From contig JBLYYE010000043.1 in assembly GCA_048549915.1 (NCBI GenBank), forward strand, positions 1 to 64,000: a DNA stretch of 64,000 nt, given 5' to 3'. The notes under the pieces are model-generated. The model was not told the DNA's origin. It made no database searches and was given only the letters and a program-made list of their open reading frames with translations. Both the position numbers and the translations under genes were made by a program. Of this stretch, positions 1 to 8,017 are shown piece after piece. Source of the stretch: LSUCC0057 sp048549915. GTDB taxonomy: Bacteria > Pseudomonadota > Gammaproteobacteria > Pseudomonadales > Porticoccaceae. Each line of letters starts with the position of its first letter. Position 1 is the first letter of the stretch.

Positions 1-1
1 A

Positions 2-526
2 TTCTTTGCCGGATGGGAGCTGACGGCTGCAGATCAAGCTGAGCAAGCGCGCCGCAAGGGCGTACCGATGGGCGGCGATTTAACTGCCGCCAATGGTCGT
101 ACACCGGGCTTTACTGTATTGGCTGCACGTGATCCGAACGGTGCCAACCTCGACCGTATTCAAATCGTAAAAGGCTGGCTCAACAGTCGCGGTGAACCAC
201 AAGAGCAGGTCTTTGATGTCGCTCTCTCGCCTGGGCGCGAGCAGAACGCCGATGGCAGCTGGCCACCGGTCGGCAGTAGCGTTGATATTAATTCCGCTGC
301 CTACACTAATTCGATTGGCGCGGCGCAACTATCCGCTTTTTGGCAGGACCCTGATTTTAATCCCGAGCAGCGCGCCTTCTATTACGCTCGTGTATTGGAG
401 ATACCGACACCGCGTCACTCGCTTTACGATTTTGTTGCGTTGCAAAAACAGCATCCCGACAGCCGACCGGAGACCATACAAGAGCGTGCCTACAGTTCGC
501 CCATTTGGTATACACCGGCGCGTTAA
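2..526 (+). CDS. DUF3604 family protein, C-terminal part (partial)
   Basis: The reading frame is open from the left edge (base 2) to the TAA at 524-526, so the gene starts outside the window and only about 174 C-terminal residues are seen. The segment with RDPNGANLDRIQIVKGW, then a V-x-L-SPGR stretch and a C-terminal RAFYYARVLEIPTPRHS run is typical of the end of DUF3604 proteins. These are large proteins, often periplasmic, with no settled function. The Met at base 68 is internal and is not taken as the start. The stop codon is followed directly by the ATG of the next gene at 527, so the two are probably co-transcribed. The family assignment rests on recalled sequence pattern only. Confidence 0.72.
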   Translation, partial: FFAGWELTAADQAEQARRKGVPMGGDLTAANGRTPGFTVLAARDPNGANLDRIQIVKGWLNSRGEPQEQVFDVALSPGREQNADGSWPPVGSSVDINSAAYTNSIGAAQLSAFWQDPDFNPEQRAFYYARVLEIPTPRHSLYDFVALQKQHPDSRPETIQERAYSSPIWYTPAR

Positions 527-826
527 ATGTTAGCTACTCAACAACAGATTGAAGCGTTTATAGCCGAGCATAGCCGCTGGCGTTACGATCGCGCGGACAC
601 CGCGCTCTGTCGGGATTTAGCTTTTGGTAGTTTTGGCCAGGCGGTAGAGTTTATTCGCTGCGGTGCAGTTTTTGCCGAGCAGCTCGACCACCATCCTGAG
701 TGGAGCAATGTTTACAATCGAGTTTGGGTGAAGCTTATTAGCCACGATGCCGGTGGTGTCACCGAGCGAGATTTTAAACTAGCGGTGCAGCTTGAACGTT
801 GTGCCAGAGAGCTCGGAGCAGACTAA
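527..826 (+). CDS. phhB: 4a-hydroxytetrahydrobiopterin dehydratase (pterin carbinolamine dehydratase)
   Basis: A 99-residue protein of the PCD/DCoH family, which dehydrates 4a-hydroxytetrahydropterin and so recycles the pterin cofactor of aromatic amino acid hydroxylases. The signature is visible: E-x-x-x-H-H-P at about 51-57, an aromatic strand (NVYNRVWVKL) and the H-D-A-GG turn at 73-77, followed by a conserved Asp near 82. The length is normal for bacterial members. The ATG at 527 touches the stop of the DUF3604 gene, which suggests translational coupling. No phenylalanine hydroxylase gene lies in the window, so the partner is unknown; some homologues have been given other roles, for example in molybdopterin metabolism. 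Confidence 0.88.
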   Translation: MLATQQQIEAFIAEHSRWRYDRADTALCRDLAFGSFGQAVEFIRCGAVFAEQLDHHPEWSNVYNRVWVKLISHDAGGVTERDFKLAVQLERCARELGAD

Positions 827-827
827 C

Positions 828-849
828 AACGGCGGCATCAGCCGCCGTT
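828..849 (+). promoter_or_regulatory. GC-rich stem-loop ahead of the MscS gene
   Basis: Nine base pairs (AACGGCGGC / GCCGCCGTT) close a four-base ATCA loop, starting just after the phhB stop. No T-run follows (the next bases are AGGGGGTTGAG), so it is not a canonical rho-independent terminator. It may protect the upstream mRNA end or set the expression ratio across the junction. Confidence 0.5.
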
Positions 850-869
850 AGGGGGTTGAGGTGAATGAG

Positions 870-1901
870 ATGCAGGGTCATTTAAGCAGTATTGTGGGCG
901 TTGCAGTGACGTTGTTTTGCGCAGCGGGCGTAGTCATGTTGTTCAAGGCTCAACGCAACCGCGCCAATCAAGAGAGCCGCCGCGCTGTGGCGCTGCGCTG
1001 GCAGTTGGCAAGCTGGGCCACTCTGTTGCTGACCCTGGTGTTGGTGATTATTCAGCTGCCGCTCTCCGAAGTCACCCGCGGGCAGATACTCAGTTTAATC
1101 GGCGTATTACTTACCGGCGTCATCGCCTTTTCCTCAACGACATTTGTGGCCAACGCAATGGCCGGCGTGATGCTTCGCGCAGTGCGCACCTTTGATGTCG
1201 GTGACTTTATTGAGATTAATGATCGCTGGGGGCGGGTCAGCGACAAAGGTGTTTTTCATACCGAGGTGCAGACCGAACAGCGCGATCTACTCACTGTCCC
1301 CCACCTCTATCTGGCTACTCACCCAATCAAGGTTATTCACAAATCGGGCACTGTAGTGAGCAGCGCTCTCTCGCTCGGCTACGATTTGCAACGTCAACAG
1401 ATAGAAGCACTACTGCTTGCTGCTGCCACCGCTGTCGAGCTCGAAGAGCCCTATGTCCATATTGACCACCTCGGTGATCATGCGGTGACTTACAAAGTGA
1501 GTGGCTTTCTTGCAGATGTCAGTAAATTACTCACCACAAAATCGAACTTGCGCAAAAGCATTCTCGATACCCTACACGGGGCGGGTGTAGAGATTGTCTC
1601 ACCCAACTATATAAACCAGCGTCAATTTGCCCAGTGGCAAAAAGCGCTGCCGCCTGCAGCGCGCCCAGAGCTGCGCGCAGGCGATGAGCCGGTGGTGACT
1701 GCTGAAGATATTGTCTTTGACAAAGCCGAATCTGCCGCCAACTTGCGTGCTTTGCGCAGCCACCGCCACGCTTTGCACGAGTGGGCCAAGATGGAGCTCG
1801 AAGGCCGCCCGGCAGAGTGGCAAGATGAGGACGCTATTGCTGTAGAACTGGCGATTGTAGAGCGTCAGATCGAACAGCTAGAATCCTTTAAAAACCGTTA
1901 A
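870..1901 (+). CDS. MscS-family mechanosensitive ion channel
   Basis: A 343-residue inner-membrane protein. Three hydrophobic segments lie in the first ~115 residues (around SIVGVAVTLFCAAGVVMLF, WATLLLTLVLVIIQLP and ILSLIGVLLTGVIAFSS). The third runs into the MscS pore motif and the beta-domain signature VGDFIEINDRWGRVSDKG. A soluble C-terminal region of about 190 residues ends in a charged helical stretch. MscS proteins open on membrane tension to release solutes during hypo-osmotic shock. The frame can also begin at the GTG at 861, but the ATG at 870 is preceded by TTGAGGTGA at a 5-base spacing, an excellent ribosome-binding site, so 870 is preferred. The 3' end abuts the convergent msr gene with no gap. 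Confidence 0.85.
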   Translation: MQGHLSSIVGVAVTLFCAAGVVMLFKAQRNRANQESRRAVALRWQLASWATLLLTLVLVIIQLPLSEVTRGQILSLIGVLLTGVIAFSSTTFVANAMAGVMLRAVRTFDVGDFIEINDRWGRVSDKGVFHTEVQTEQRDLLTVPHLYLATHPIKVIHKSGTVVSSALSLGYDLQRQQIEALLLAAATAVELEEPYVHIDHLGDHAVTYKVSGFLADVSKLLTTKSNLRKSILDTLHGAGVEIVSPNYINQRQFAQWQKALPPAARPELRAGDEPVVTAEDIVFDKAESAANLRALRSHRHALHEWAKMELEGRPAEWQDEDAIAVELAIVERQIEQLESFKNR

Positions 1902-3155
1902 TTACCGCGCTTTAAATTCCAGTACCGTGGCGTTGATACAGTAGCGCGGCTGGCCGTTGGGGCCATCGTCGAAGACATGGCCAAGGTGAATATCACTGCT
2001 GGTAGAGCGGATCTCGGTGCGTTGCATGCCGTAGCTGTTGTCGGGCTTCTCGTAAACAGCACCAGCAACTGGCTTTGTAAATGACAGCCAGCCACTGTTG
2101 GAGTTAAACCGATCTCGAGTGTCAAATAGTGCGGCGCCGCTGAGTGCATCGACAAAAATCCCATCGGGAGTATTTTTGAATAGGTCGTACTGGCGGCAAA
2201 AACGGGCATCGGTTCCGTTTTCAAAAGCTACGCTAAAAGCATCACTGTCACCCAACTTAAAGGCGCCAAGCAGCTGGTAAAACTCTTTCGCCGAGCGGTA
2301 CCCCTGCACGCCAAATTGCTCGCGGCCTTCCTCTAAAAAGAGCAGCGTTGGGGTTGCCCAGGTCGGGGTAGTTATCTGTAACCCCTCCAGCTGTTTAGGT
2401 GTGCGGTAATAGAGCGGGATAGAGCCTGAATAGTGATCGCTGACATCGGCGCGGAACTTCTTACAGTAGGGGCAGTAATTTTCAGCTTCCAACACCACAA
2501 TGGCTCTGCCTGCTAACAGTGGCTGGTTATCCACAGGTGCAGCGGGTTGACTGGGATGAAAGGTCACACCGGTGCTGTGGTCTGGGCAGTAACCGTTGGG
2601 GTTTTTGCGCAGATAATCCTGGTGATACTCCTCGGCGGGATGAAACTTATCCAGCGGTTTAATAGCGGTGACAATGTCGCCGTAACCGGCTTGGGTAAGC
2701 AGCGGTTGATAGCGATCGCGCACGCTGACGGCAGCACTGCGTTGCTCCTCGCTGTTGTAAAGAATAGTAGAGCGGTACTGCGTGCCGATGTCGTTGCCTT
2801 GGCGATTGAGCTGGGTTGGGTCGTGTTGCTCAAAATACTTTTCTAGCAACGTTTGGCTGGAGATGATTTGGCGATTAAAACGGATTTTAACGACTTCTGC
2901 ATAGTTGTCGGGGTTGTGGCGGTGGCGCGACTGAGTGATAACGCGATAGCTCGGTTTTAAGCCGCGGCCGTCGGCGTAACCACTGGCTACATCGATGACG
3001 CCAGGCAGCTCTGCAAGGCGCTTCTCCACTCCCCAAAAGCACCCCGCGCCCAGTACAATAGAATCGAGATGATCGGTGGCCTGCTCGCTGCTCAATACCG
3101 GTAGAGTTAAGCTCAAAAACACCAGGCTGATAATTTTTTTAAAAAAGTTGTTCAC
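1902..3155 (-). CDS. msrAB: Methionine sulfoxide reductase, MsrA-thioredoxin-MsrB fusion, exported
   Basis: A 417-residue protein with an N-terminal signal peptide (MNNFFKKIISLVFLSLTLPV), so it probably acts in the periplasm. Domain order: MsrA at about 32-200 (catalytic Cys39 in GCFWG, Cys190 as possible resolving residue), a thioredoxin-like domain at about 210-300 with CPYC at 228-231, and MsrB at about 305-417 (HLGHVFDDGP at 390-399, catalytic Cys406 in RYCINA). MsrA and MsrB repair the S and R forms of methionine sulfoxide, and the middle domain would supply reducing power. The Neisseria PilB fusion puts thioredoxin first; here it sits between the two reductases. The MsrB part lacks the two zinc-binding CxxC pairs (they read VDALSGA and RSTSSD). 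It is divergent from uvrD and convergent with the MscS gene. Confidence 0.9.
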   Translation of the reverse strand: MNNFFKKIISLVFLSLTLPVLSSEQATDHLDSIVLGAGCFWGVEKRLAELPGVIDVASGYADGRGLKPSYRVITQSRHRHNPDNYAEVVKIRFNRQIISSQTLLEKYFEQHDPTQLNRQGNDIGTQYRSTILYNSEEQRSAAVSVRDRYQPLLTQAGYGDIVTAIKPLDKFHPAEEYHQDYLRKNPNGYCPDHSTGVTFHPSQPAAPVDNQPLLAGRAIVVLEAENYCPYCKKFRADVSDHYSGSIPLYYRTPKQLEGLQITTPTWATPTLLFLEEGREQFGVQGYRSAKEFYQLLGAFKLGDSDAFSVAFENGTDARFCRQYDLFKNTPDGIFVDALSGAALFDTRDRFNSNSGWLSFTKPVAGAVYEKPDNSYGMQRTEIRSTSSDIHLGHVFDDGPNGQPRYCINATVLEFKAR

Positions 3156-3236
3156 CGTCTAACTCCGTGGCCAATGGCGCAATTAGTCGCGGCAAAACTC
3201 CCCGCAGGCTGAGGCAGTCGGTTAGAATAAACCGCT

Positions 3237-5390
3237 ATGGATGTGACTACTTTACTCAGCGGATTAAACACCGCACAAGAACAAGCTGTGACCAGCGACA
3301 GCCGCCACTTACTGGTATTGGCCGGCGCCGGCAGCGGTAAGACCCGTGTGTTGGTACACCGCATTGCCTGGAAAGTACAGGTCGAGGGCGCTTCGCCCTA
3401 CGCTATTTTGGCGGTTACTTTTACTAATAAAGCTGCCAGAGAGATGCGCGAACGCATCGATCAGCTGATAGGTATGGCGCCGCAGGCGATGTGGGTCGGT
3501 ACCTTTCACGGTATAGCCCACCGCTTACTGAAAGCGCACTACCAAGAGGCCAAACTGCCCGAGAATTTCCAGATCCTCGACAGCGATGACCAGCTGCGAA
3601 TGGTCAAGCGAGTGATGCGTGCTCTCGACTTAGATGAGCAGCGCTGGGCGCCAAAGCAGATTCAGTGGTGGATAAACGGCCAAAAAGATGAAGGTCTGCG
3701 CGCAGCACATATTCAGGAGAGTGGTGACCCGACGCTGGCAACTATGCTGCGTGTTTACCGCGACTACGAAGAACTCTGCCAGCGCTTGGGCGTTATCGAC
3801 TTTGCCGAGTTGCTGTTGCGCTCGCTAGAACTGTGGCGCGACAACCCCGCGCTACTCGAGCACTACCAAACTCGTTTCCAACATATTTTGGTCGACGAGT
3901 TCCAAGACACCAATGCGGTGCAGTATGGCTGGCTGCGCCTGCTCGCGGGCAAGCGCTCGCAGCTGACCGCGGTCGGGGATGATGATCAATCGATCTACGG
4001 CTGGCGCGGAGCCCGTATCGAAAACATACTCAGTTATGAAAAAGATTTTCCTGCGGTAGAGACTATTCGTCTCGAGCAGAACTACCGCTCAACGGCCAAT
4101 ATCCTCAACGCGGCCAATGCAGTGATTGTTAAAAACAGCGATCGGCTCGGCAAGCAGCTGTGGACCGAAGCCGGTGACGGCGATTTGATCTCGCTCTATG
4201 CCGCTTTTAATGAGCGCGATGAAGCGCGCTTTGTCGCCGATCAAGTCAGTGCCGGCGTTGCGCAGGGTCGACGTCTAGATGAGATGGCGGTGCTCTACCG
4301 CTCCAATGCGCAGTCGCGCATTCTCGAAGAGGCACTCCTGCAGAGCGATATCGCCTACCGCATTTATGGCGGCCAGCGCTTCTACGAGCGAATGGAGATC
4401 CGCAACGCACTCGCCTACCTGCGGTTGATTCAAAACCGCGATGATGACCCCGCTTTCGAGCGTGTGATCAACACCCCGACGCGCGGTATTGGCGAGCGCA
4501 CCCTCGACGCTGTGCGCACAGCTGCGCGCAGCCAGCAAGTGAGCCTCTGGCAGGCAGCCAAGCAGCTTTGCGAGAGTGGCTTGGCGGCGCGTGCCGCCAC
4601 TGCACTGCAAACCTTTATTAACTTGATTGAACAGCTCGACAGCGAGGCCAGCGAACTCACTCTGGGTGAATTGGCAGAGCATATGACAGCCCGGACCGGG
4701 CTGACTGATTTTCACGCTAAAGAGCGCGGTGAGCGCGGCCAAGCACGGGTAGAAAACCTCCAAGAGCTGGTGACCGCCTGTCGCAATTTTGAAGCAGAGG
4801 ACGAACAGCTTTCGGTACTCGGCCAATTCTTGGACCAAGTGGCACTGGATGCCGGTGACCACCAAGCGGAGCAAGATCAAGACGCTGTGCAGTTGATGAC
4901 TTTGCACAGCGCCAAAGGGCTCGAATTCCCGGTGGTATTCTTGGTGGGTATGGAGGAGAACCTGTTTCCGCACAAGATGTCGATAGAAGAGCCAGGCCGG
5001 CTCGAAGAGGAGCGTCGACTCGCCTATGTGGGTATAACTCGCGCGCGCGAATCGCTACAGCTGAGCTTTGCCGAGAGCCGCACTATGTTTGGCACCGAAA
5101 GTTTTAACAGTGTCTCGCGTTTTGTGCGCGATATTCCCAGCGAGTTAATTCAGGAGGTGCGGCTCAACAACAGTGTCGCACGGCCCACCAGTTACGCCGC
5201 ACAGCCCTCAATGAGCGACGGTGGCAGCGAGGGTTTTGCGCTGGGCCAACAGGTTCTTCACAGCGTTTACGGCGAGGGCACTATCCTCAATTTTGAAGGC
5301 CAAGGTGCGCGGGCGCGCGTTCAGATTGCTTTTGAAGCGGCGGGCACCAAAATACTGATCTTGGCCTCGGCAAATTTAACAGCTATTTAA
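3237..5390 (+). CDS. uvrD: DNA helicase II (UvrD/Rep superfamily 1 helicase)
   Basis: A 717-residue superfamily 1A helicase that unwinds DNA 3'-5' in nucleotide excision and mismatch repair. The order of motifs fits: Walker A GAGSGKT at 30-36, Walker B DEFQD near 220, GDDDQSIYGWRGA near 250 (motif III), the LHSAKGLEFPVVFL region near 550 and RLAYVGITRARE near 600. The C-terminal segment with GQQVLHSVYGEGTILNFEG is the small domain typical of UvrD and not of Rep. The length matches E. coli UvrD (720). The ATG at 3237 has no strong ribosome-binding site; TAGAAT at 3223-3228 is too close to the start for a normal leader. It is transcribed alone, divergent from msrAB. Confidence 0.95.
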   Translation: MDVTTLLSGLNTAQEQAVTSDSRHLLVLAGAGSGKTRVLVHRIAWKVQVEGASPYAILAVTFTNKAAREMRERIDQLIGMAPQAMWVGTFHGIAHRLLKAHYQEAKLPENFQILDSDDQLRMVKRVMRALDLDEQRWAPKQIQWWINGQKDEGLRAAHIQESGDPTLATMLRVYRDYEELCQRLGVIDFAELLLRSLELWRDNPALLEHYQTRFQHILVDEFQDTNAVQYGWLRLLAGKRSQLTAVGDDDQSIYGWRGARIENILSYEKDFPAVETIRLEQNYRSTANILNAANAVIVKNSDRLGKQLWTEAGDGDLISLYAAFNERDEARFVADQVSAGVAQGRRLDEMAVLYRSNAQSRILEEALLQSDIAYRIYGGQRFYERMEIRNALAYLRLIQNRDDDPAFERVINTPTRGIGERTLDAVRTAARSQQVSLWQAAKQLCESGLAARAATALQTFINLIEQLDSEASELTLGELAEHMTARTGLTDFHAKERGERGQARVENLQELVTACRNFEAEDEQLSVLGQFLDQVALDAGDHQAEQDQDAVQLMTLHSAKGLEFPVVFLVGMEENLFPHKMSIEEPGRLEEERRLAYVGITRARESLQLSFAESRTMFGTESFNSVSRFVRDIPSELIQEVRLNNSVARPTSYAAQPSMSDGGSEGFALGQQVLHSVYGEGTILNFEGQGARARVQIAFEAAGTKILILASANLTAI

Positions 5391-5426
5391 ACAACTAGGC
5401 CGCAACGCGGCTCCAGGGTGAGAGAT

Positions 5427-6527
5427 ATGAATAAGATGCTTATCGGTCTACTGTTTGCCACACTGTTAGTGAGCTGCGGTGGGGAGACCACTAACAATGT
5501 GAGTAGCGCTGCAGACCAGCAAGTACCTGTAAAAACCTACCAGTGGAAGCTGGTCACTAGTTGGCCGAAAAACTTTCCAGGATTAGGTACTGCGCCAGAA
5601 AATTTTGCCAAATTAGTCGAGCGTCTTAGCAGTGGTCGTCTAACAATTAAGGTATTTGGTGCCGGGCAGTTGGTACCAGCACTGGAGGGGTTTGACGCCG
5701 TCTCACAAGGGGTGGCCGAGATGGGCCACGATGGCGCTTACTACTGGAAAGGCAAAAATCTCGCCGCACCGTTTTTTACTACTCTCCCGTTTGGGCTTAA
5801 CGCCCAAGAGATGAACGCCTGGCTGCACTACGGAGGCGGTATGGAGTTGTGGCGCGAACTTTACGCACAGTACAACCTAGTGCCTTTCGCCGGTGGCAAC
5901 ACCGGTGTACAGATGGCCGGTTGGTTCAACCGCGAGATCAATACCATGGAAGATCTCAAGGGATTAAAAATGCGTATACCAGGCCTGGGTGGCGAGGTAT
6001 TTACGCGCGCCGGCGGTACGGCTGTGAGCATGGCAGGGGGCGATATTTATACCTCTATGCAGACTGGCGTAATCGATGCCACAGAGTGGGTTGGTCCCTA
6101 TAACGATCTCGCTTTCGGTCTCCATCAAGTGGCGCAGTACTACTACTATCCCGGCTGGCACGAGCCCGGCCCGACCTTGGAATTTATTGTTAACAAGGCG
6201 GCCTATGACGCCCTGCCCGACGACTTACAGGCGATCATTGAGGTGGCTAGCCGAGCGGTAAACCAGGATATGCTCGACGAGTACACGGCACGCAACAATG
6301 CTGCGCTAACCGAGTTGGTTGAAACCCACGGGGTTGAGTTGCGCCAACTCCCCGATGACGTGCTGCGAGAGCTGTCGCGTATTTCAACGCAGGTTGTCGA
6401 AGAGATGGCTGCCACCGACCCCTTTGTGCGCAAAGTAGCCGACTCTATCAACGCCTTTAAAGAGCAGTCTATGCAGTATCACGAGATCAGCGAAGAGGCC
6501 TATTACCGCGCACGCAAATTGCAGTAA
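5427..6527 (+). CDS. TRAP transporter substrate-binding lipoprotein, DctP/TakP type
   Basis: A 366-residue exported binding protein. It begins with a lipoprotein signal (MNKMLIGLLFATLLVSC, lipid-modified Cys then GG), so it is tethered to a membrane. The mature part has the TRAP P-subunit fold signals: KLVTSWPKNFPGLG, the conserved Arg in LKGLKMRIPGLGGEVF, and IDATEWVGPYNDLAFGLHQ followed by PGWHEPG. That last block resembles TakP-type proteins that bind 2-oxo acids with a cation. A GTG at 5418 extends the frame, but the ATG at 5427 lies 3 bases after AGGGTGAGA and directly gives the lipoprotein signal. No DctQ or DctM membrane subunits are adjacent, so this is an orphan binding subunit in this window. 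Confidence 0.88.
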   Translation: MNKMLIGLLFATLLVSCGGETTNNVSSAADQQVPVKTYQWKLVTSWPKNFPGLGTAPENFAKLVERLSSGRLTIKVFGAGQLVPALEGFDAVSQGVAEMGHDGAYYWKGKNLAAPFFTTLPFGLNAQEMNAWLHYGGGMELWRELYAQYNLVPFAGGNTGVQMAGWFNREINTMEDLKGLKMRIPGLGGEVFTRAGGTAVSMAGGDIYTSMQTGVIDATEWVGPYNDLAFGLHQVAQYYYYPGWHEPGPTLEFIVNKAAYDALPDDLQAIIEVASRAVNQDMLDEYTARNNAALTELVETHGVELRQLPDDVLRELSRISTQVVEEMAATDPFVRKVADSINAFKEQSMQYHEISEEAYYRARKLQ

Positions 6528-6622
6528 ATAGCCGCATATTTAGCTATACAGATCACTTTTTTTGCATTTTAATCGCCGCCCTAGGGCGGCACTGTGCAGC
6601 CCGCTACGGTGGAGTTCCTCTC

Positions 6623-8008
6623 ATGCCCAGCGATCAAGTACGAGAAAAAATTATTGTTGGTAGCGAGGAGTGGATTCAGCTTCCTCATCTAGGTATGCAC
6701 GCGATTAAAGCGCGAGTCGACTCCGGGGCAAAAACCTCCGCACTGCACGCCTTTAATATCCAACCTTTTCGCCGCGCCGATCAACCGTGGGTCTCTTTTG
6801 AAGTGCACCCACTGCAAGACAATCGCAAAGTGGCGGTGCGTTGTGAAGCACAGGTAATTGACCGACGCGTCGTGCGCAGTTCCAGTGGGTCCAGCGAACA
6901 GCGCTATGTCATTCGCTCACCTATGCGGCTTGGCGACCAGGTCTGGGAGATAGAGCTTACACTCACCAATCGCGACAGTATGGGTTATCGCATGCTGCTT
7001 GGCCGCGAGGCAATGACCGGGCGCGTATTGGTCGATCCAGCCGAGCATATGCTGCTGGGGCGTATTCGCGATACTGAGTTGCACGAGATGTACGGCGTCG
7101 TTAAGAGCAGCCCCACCGGTTTAAAGATAGCTTTATTGGCCAGCAACCCAGAGCTATACAGTAATCAGCGTATTATTGAGGCCGGAGAAGAGCGTGGTCA
7201 CGAGATGAGTTTTCTCTCGATCAAAGACTGTTATATCAAGCTCGATGATGAAAACCCTGAGGTACACTACCGCGGCGGGCATATCATACGCGAACTCGAT
7301 GCCGTGATTCCGCGCATCCGCCCCAGCGCCACTTTTTATGGCTGCGCGCTCACACGCCAGTTTGAGAGTATGGGCGTCTATGTGCAAAACACCGCGATGG
7401 CGATTAGCCAATCGCGAGATAAGCTGTTTTCTTTGCAGCTGCTAATTAAGAGTGGGCTCGATATCCCGGTGACAGGTTTTGCCAACTCCCCTATGGATAC
7501 CAAAGAGCTAATTGAAATGGTCGGTGGAGCCCCTCTAATCGTGAAGCTCTTAGAGGGTGCCCAAGGTCGCGGGGTGGTGTTAGCAGAGACTAAAAAAGCG
7601 GCCGAGAGTGTGATTAACGCTTTTAAAGCAGTCAAAGCCAATCTTTTAGTGCAGGAATTTATTAAAGAGGCTGGCGGTAAAGATCTGCGTTTGTTTGTGA
7701 TCGATGGCAAAGTGGTTGCCACGATTCAGCGCGCGGCGGCCCCTGGTGAGTTCCGGGCCAACGTGCACCAAGGCGGCACGGCAAGTGTGATTAAACCCAC
7801 GCCGGAAGAGCGTCGTTTAGCAGTAAAGGCTGCTAAAGCTATGGGATTGGCGGTTGCGGGCGTCGATATTATCCGTTCCAAGAGTGGGCCGCTGCTGCTG
7901 GAGGTAAACTCTTCGCCAGGCTTGGAGGGCATAGAGCGCGCCACTGAAAAAGACATTGCAGGCCTGATGATTGGCGCTATTGAGAAGCTGGTAAAGCGTG
8001 AAAGTTAG
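6623..8008 (+). CDS. RimB-like protease domain fused to RimK-type ATP-grasp glutamate ligase
   Basis: A 461-residue two-domain protein. Residues about 8-140 form a RimB/DUF785 'ATP-dependent zinc protease' domain with the aspartic-protease-like motif VDSGAKTSALHA (32-43) and LLGREAM near 133. Residues about 160-455 are an ATP-grasp ligase of the RimK family: KIALLASNPELYSNQR at its start, SQSRDKLFSLQLL, the nucleotide loop LLEGAQGRGVVLAE, and metal-binding VDIIRSKSGPLLLEVNSSPG. RimK adds glutamates to the C-terminus of ribosomal protein S6; related enzymes make other glutamyl peptides. In many bacteria the protease domain is a separate gene beside rimK. The start at 6623 is weakly supported by GGAG about 8 bases upstream. 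It stands alone, convergent with trkH. Confidence 0.88.
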   Translation: MPSDQVREKIIVGSEEWIQLPHLGMHAIKARVDSGAKTSALHAFNIQPFRRADQPWVSFEVHPLQDNRKVAVRCEAQVIDRRVVRSSSGSSEQRYVIRSPMRLGDQVWEIELTLTNRDSMGYRMLLGREAMTGRVLVDPAEHMLLGRIRDTELHEMYGVVKSSPTGLKIALLASNPELYSNQRIIEAGEERGHEMSFLSIKDCYIKLDDENPEVHYRGGHIIRELDAVIPRIRPSATFYGCALTRQFESMGVYVQNTAMAISQSRDKLFSLQLLIKSGLDIPVTGFANSPMDTKELIEMVGGAPLIVKLLEGAQGRGVVLAETKKAAESVINAFKAVKANLLVQEFIKEAGGKDLRLFVIDGKVVATIQRAAAPGEFRANVHQGGTASVIKPTPEERRLAVKAAKAMGLAVAGVDIIRSKSGPLLLEVNSSPGLEGIERATEKDIAGLMIGAIEKLVKRES

Positions 8009-8017
8009 CTAGACCAG

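Noticed and set aside
4275..4973. 232-codon minus-strand open frame inside uvrD
   Set aside because: It lies wholly antisense to a strongly conserved helicase region, has no recognisable domain and no ribosome-binding site; it is a composition shadow.
6575..6590. GC palindrome (GCCGCCC, TA, GGGCGGC) before the RimB-RimK gene
   Set aside because: The T-run lies before and not after it on the plus strand, and the minus strand has an A-run; it is not a terminator and no regulator is suggested.
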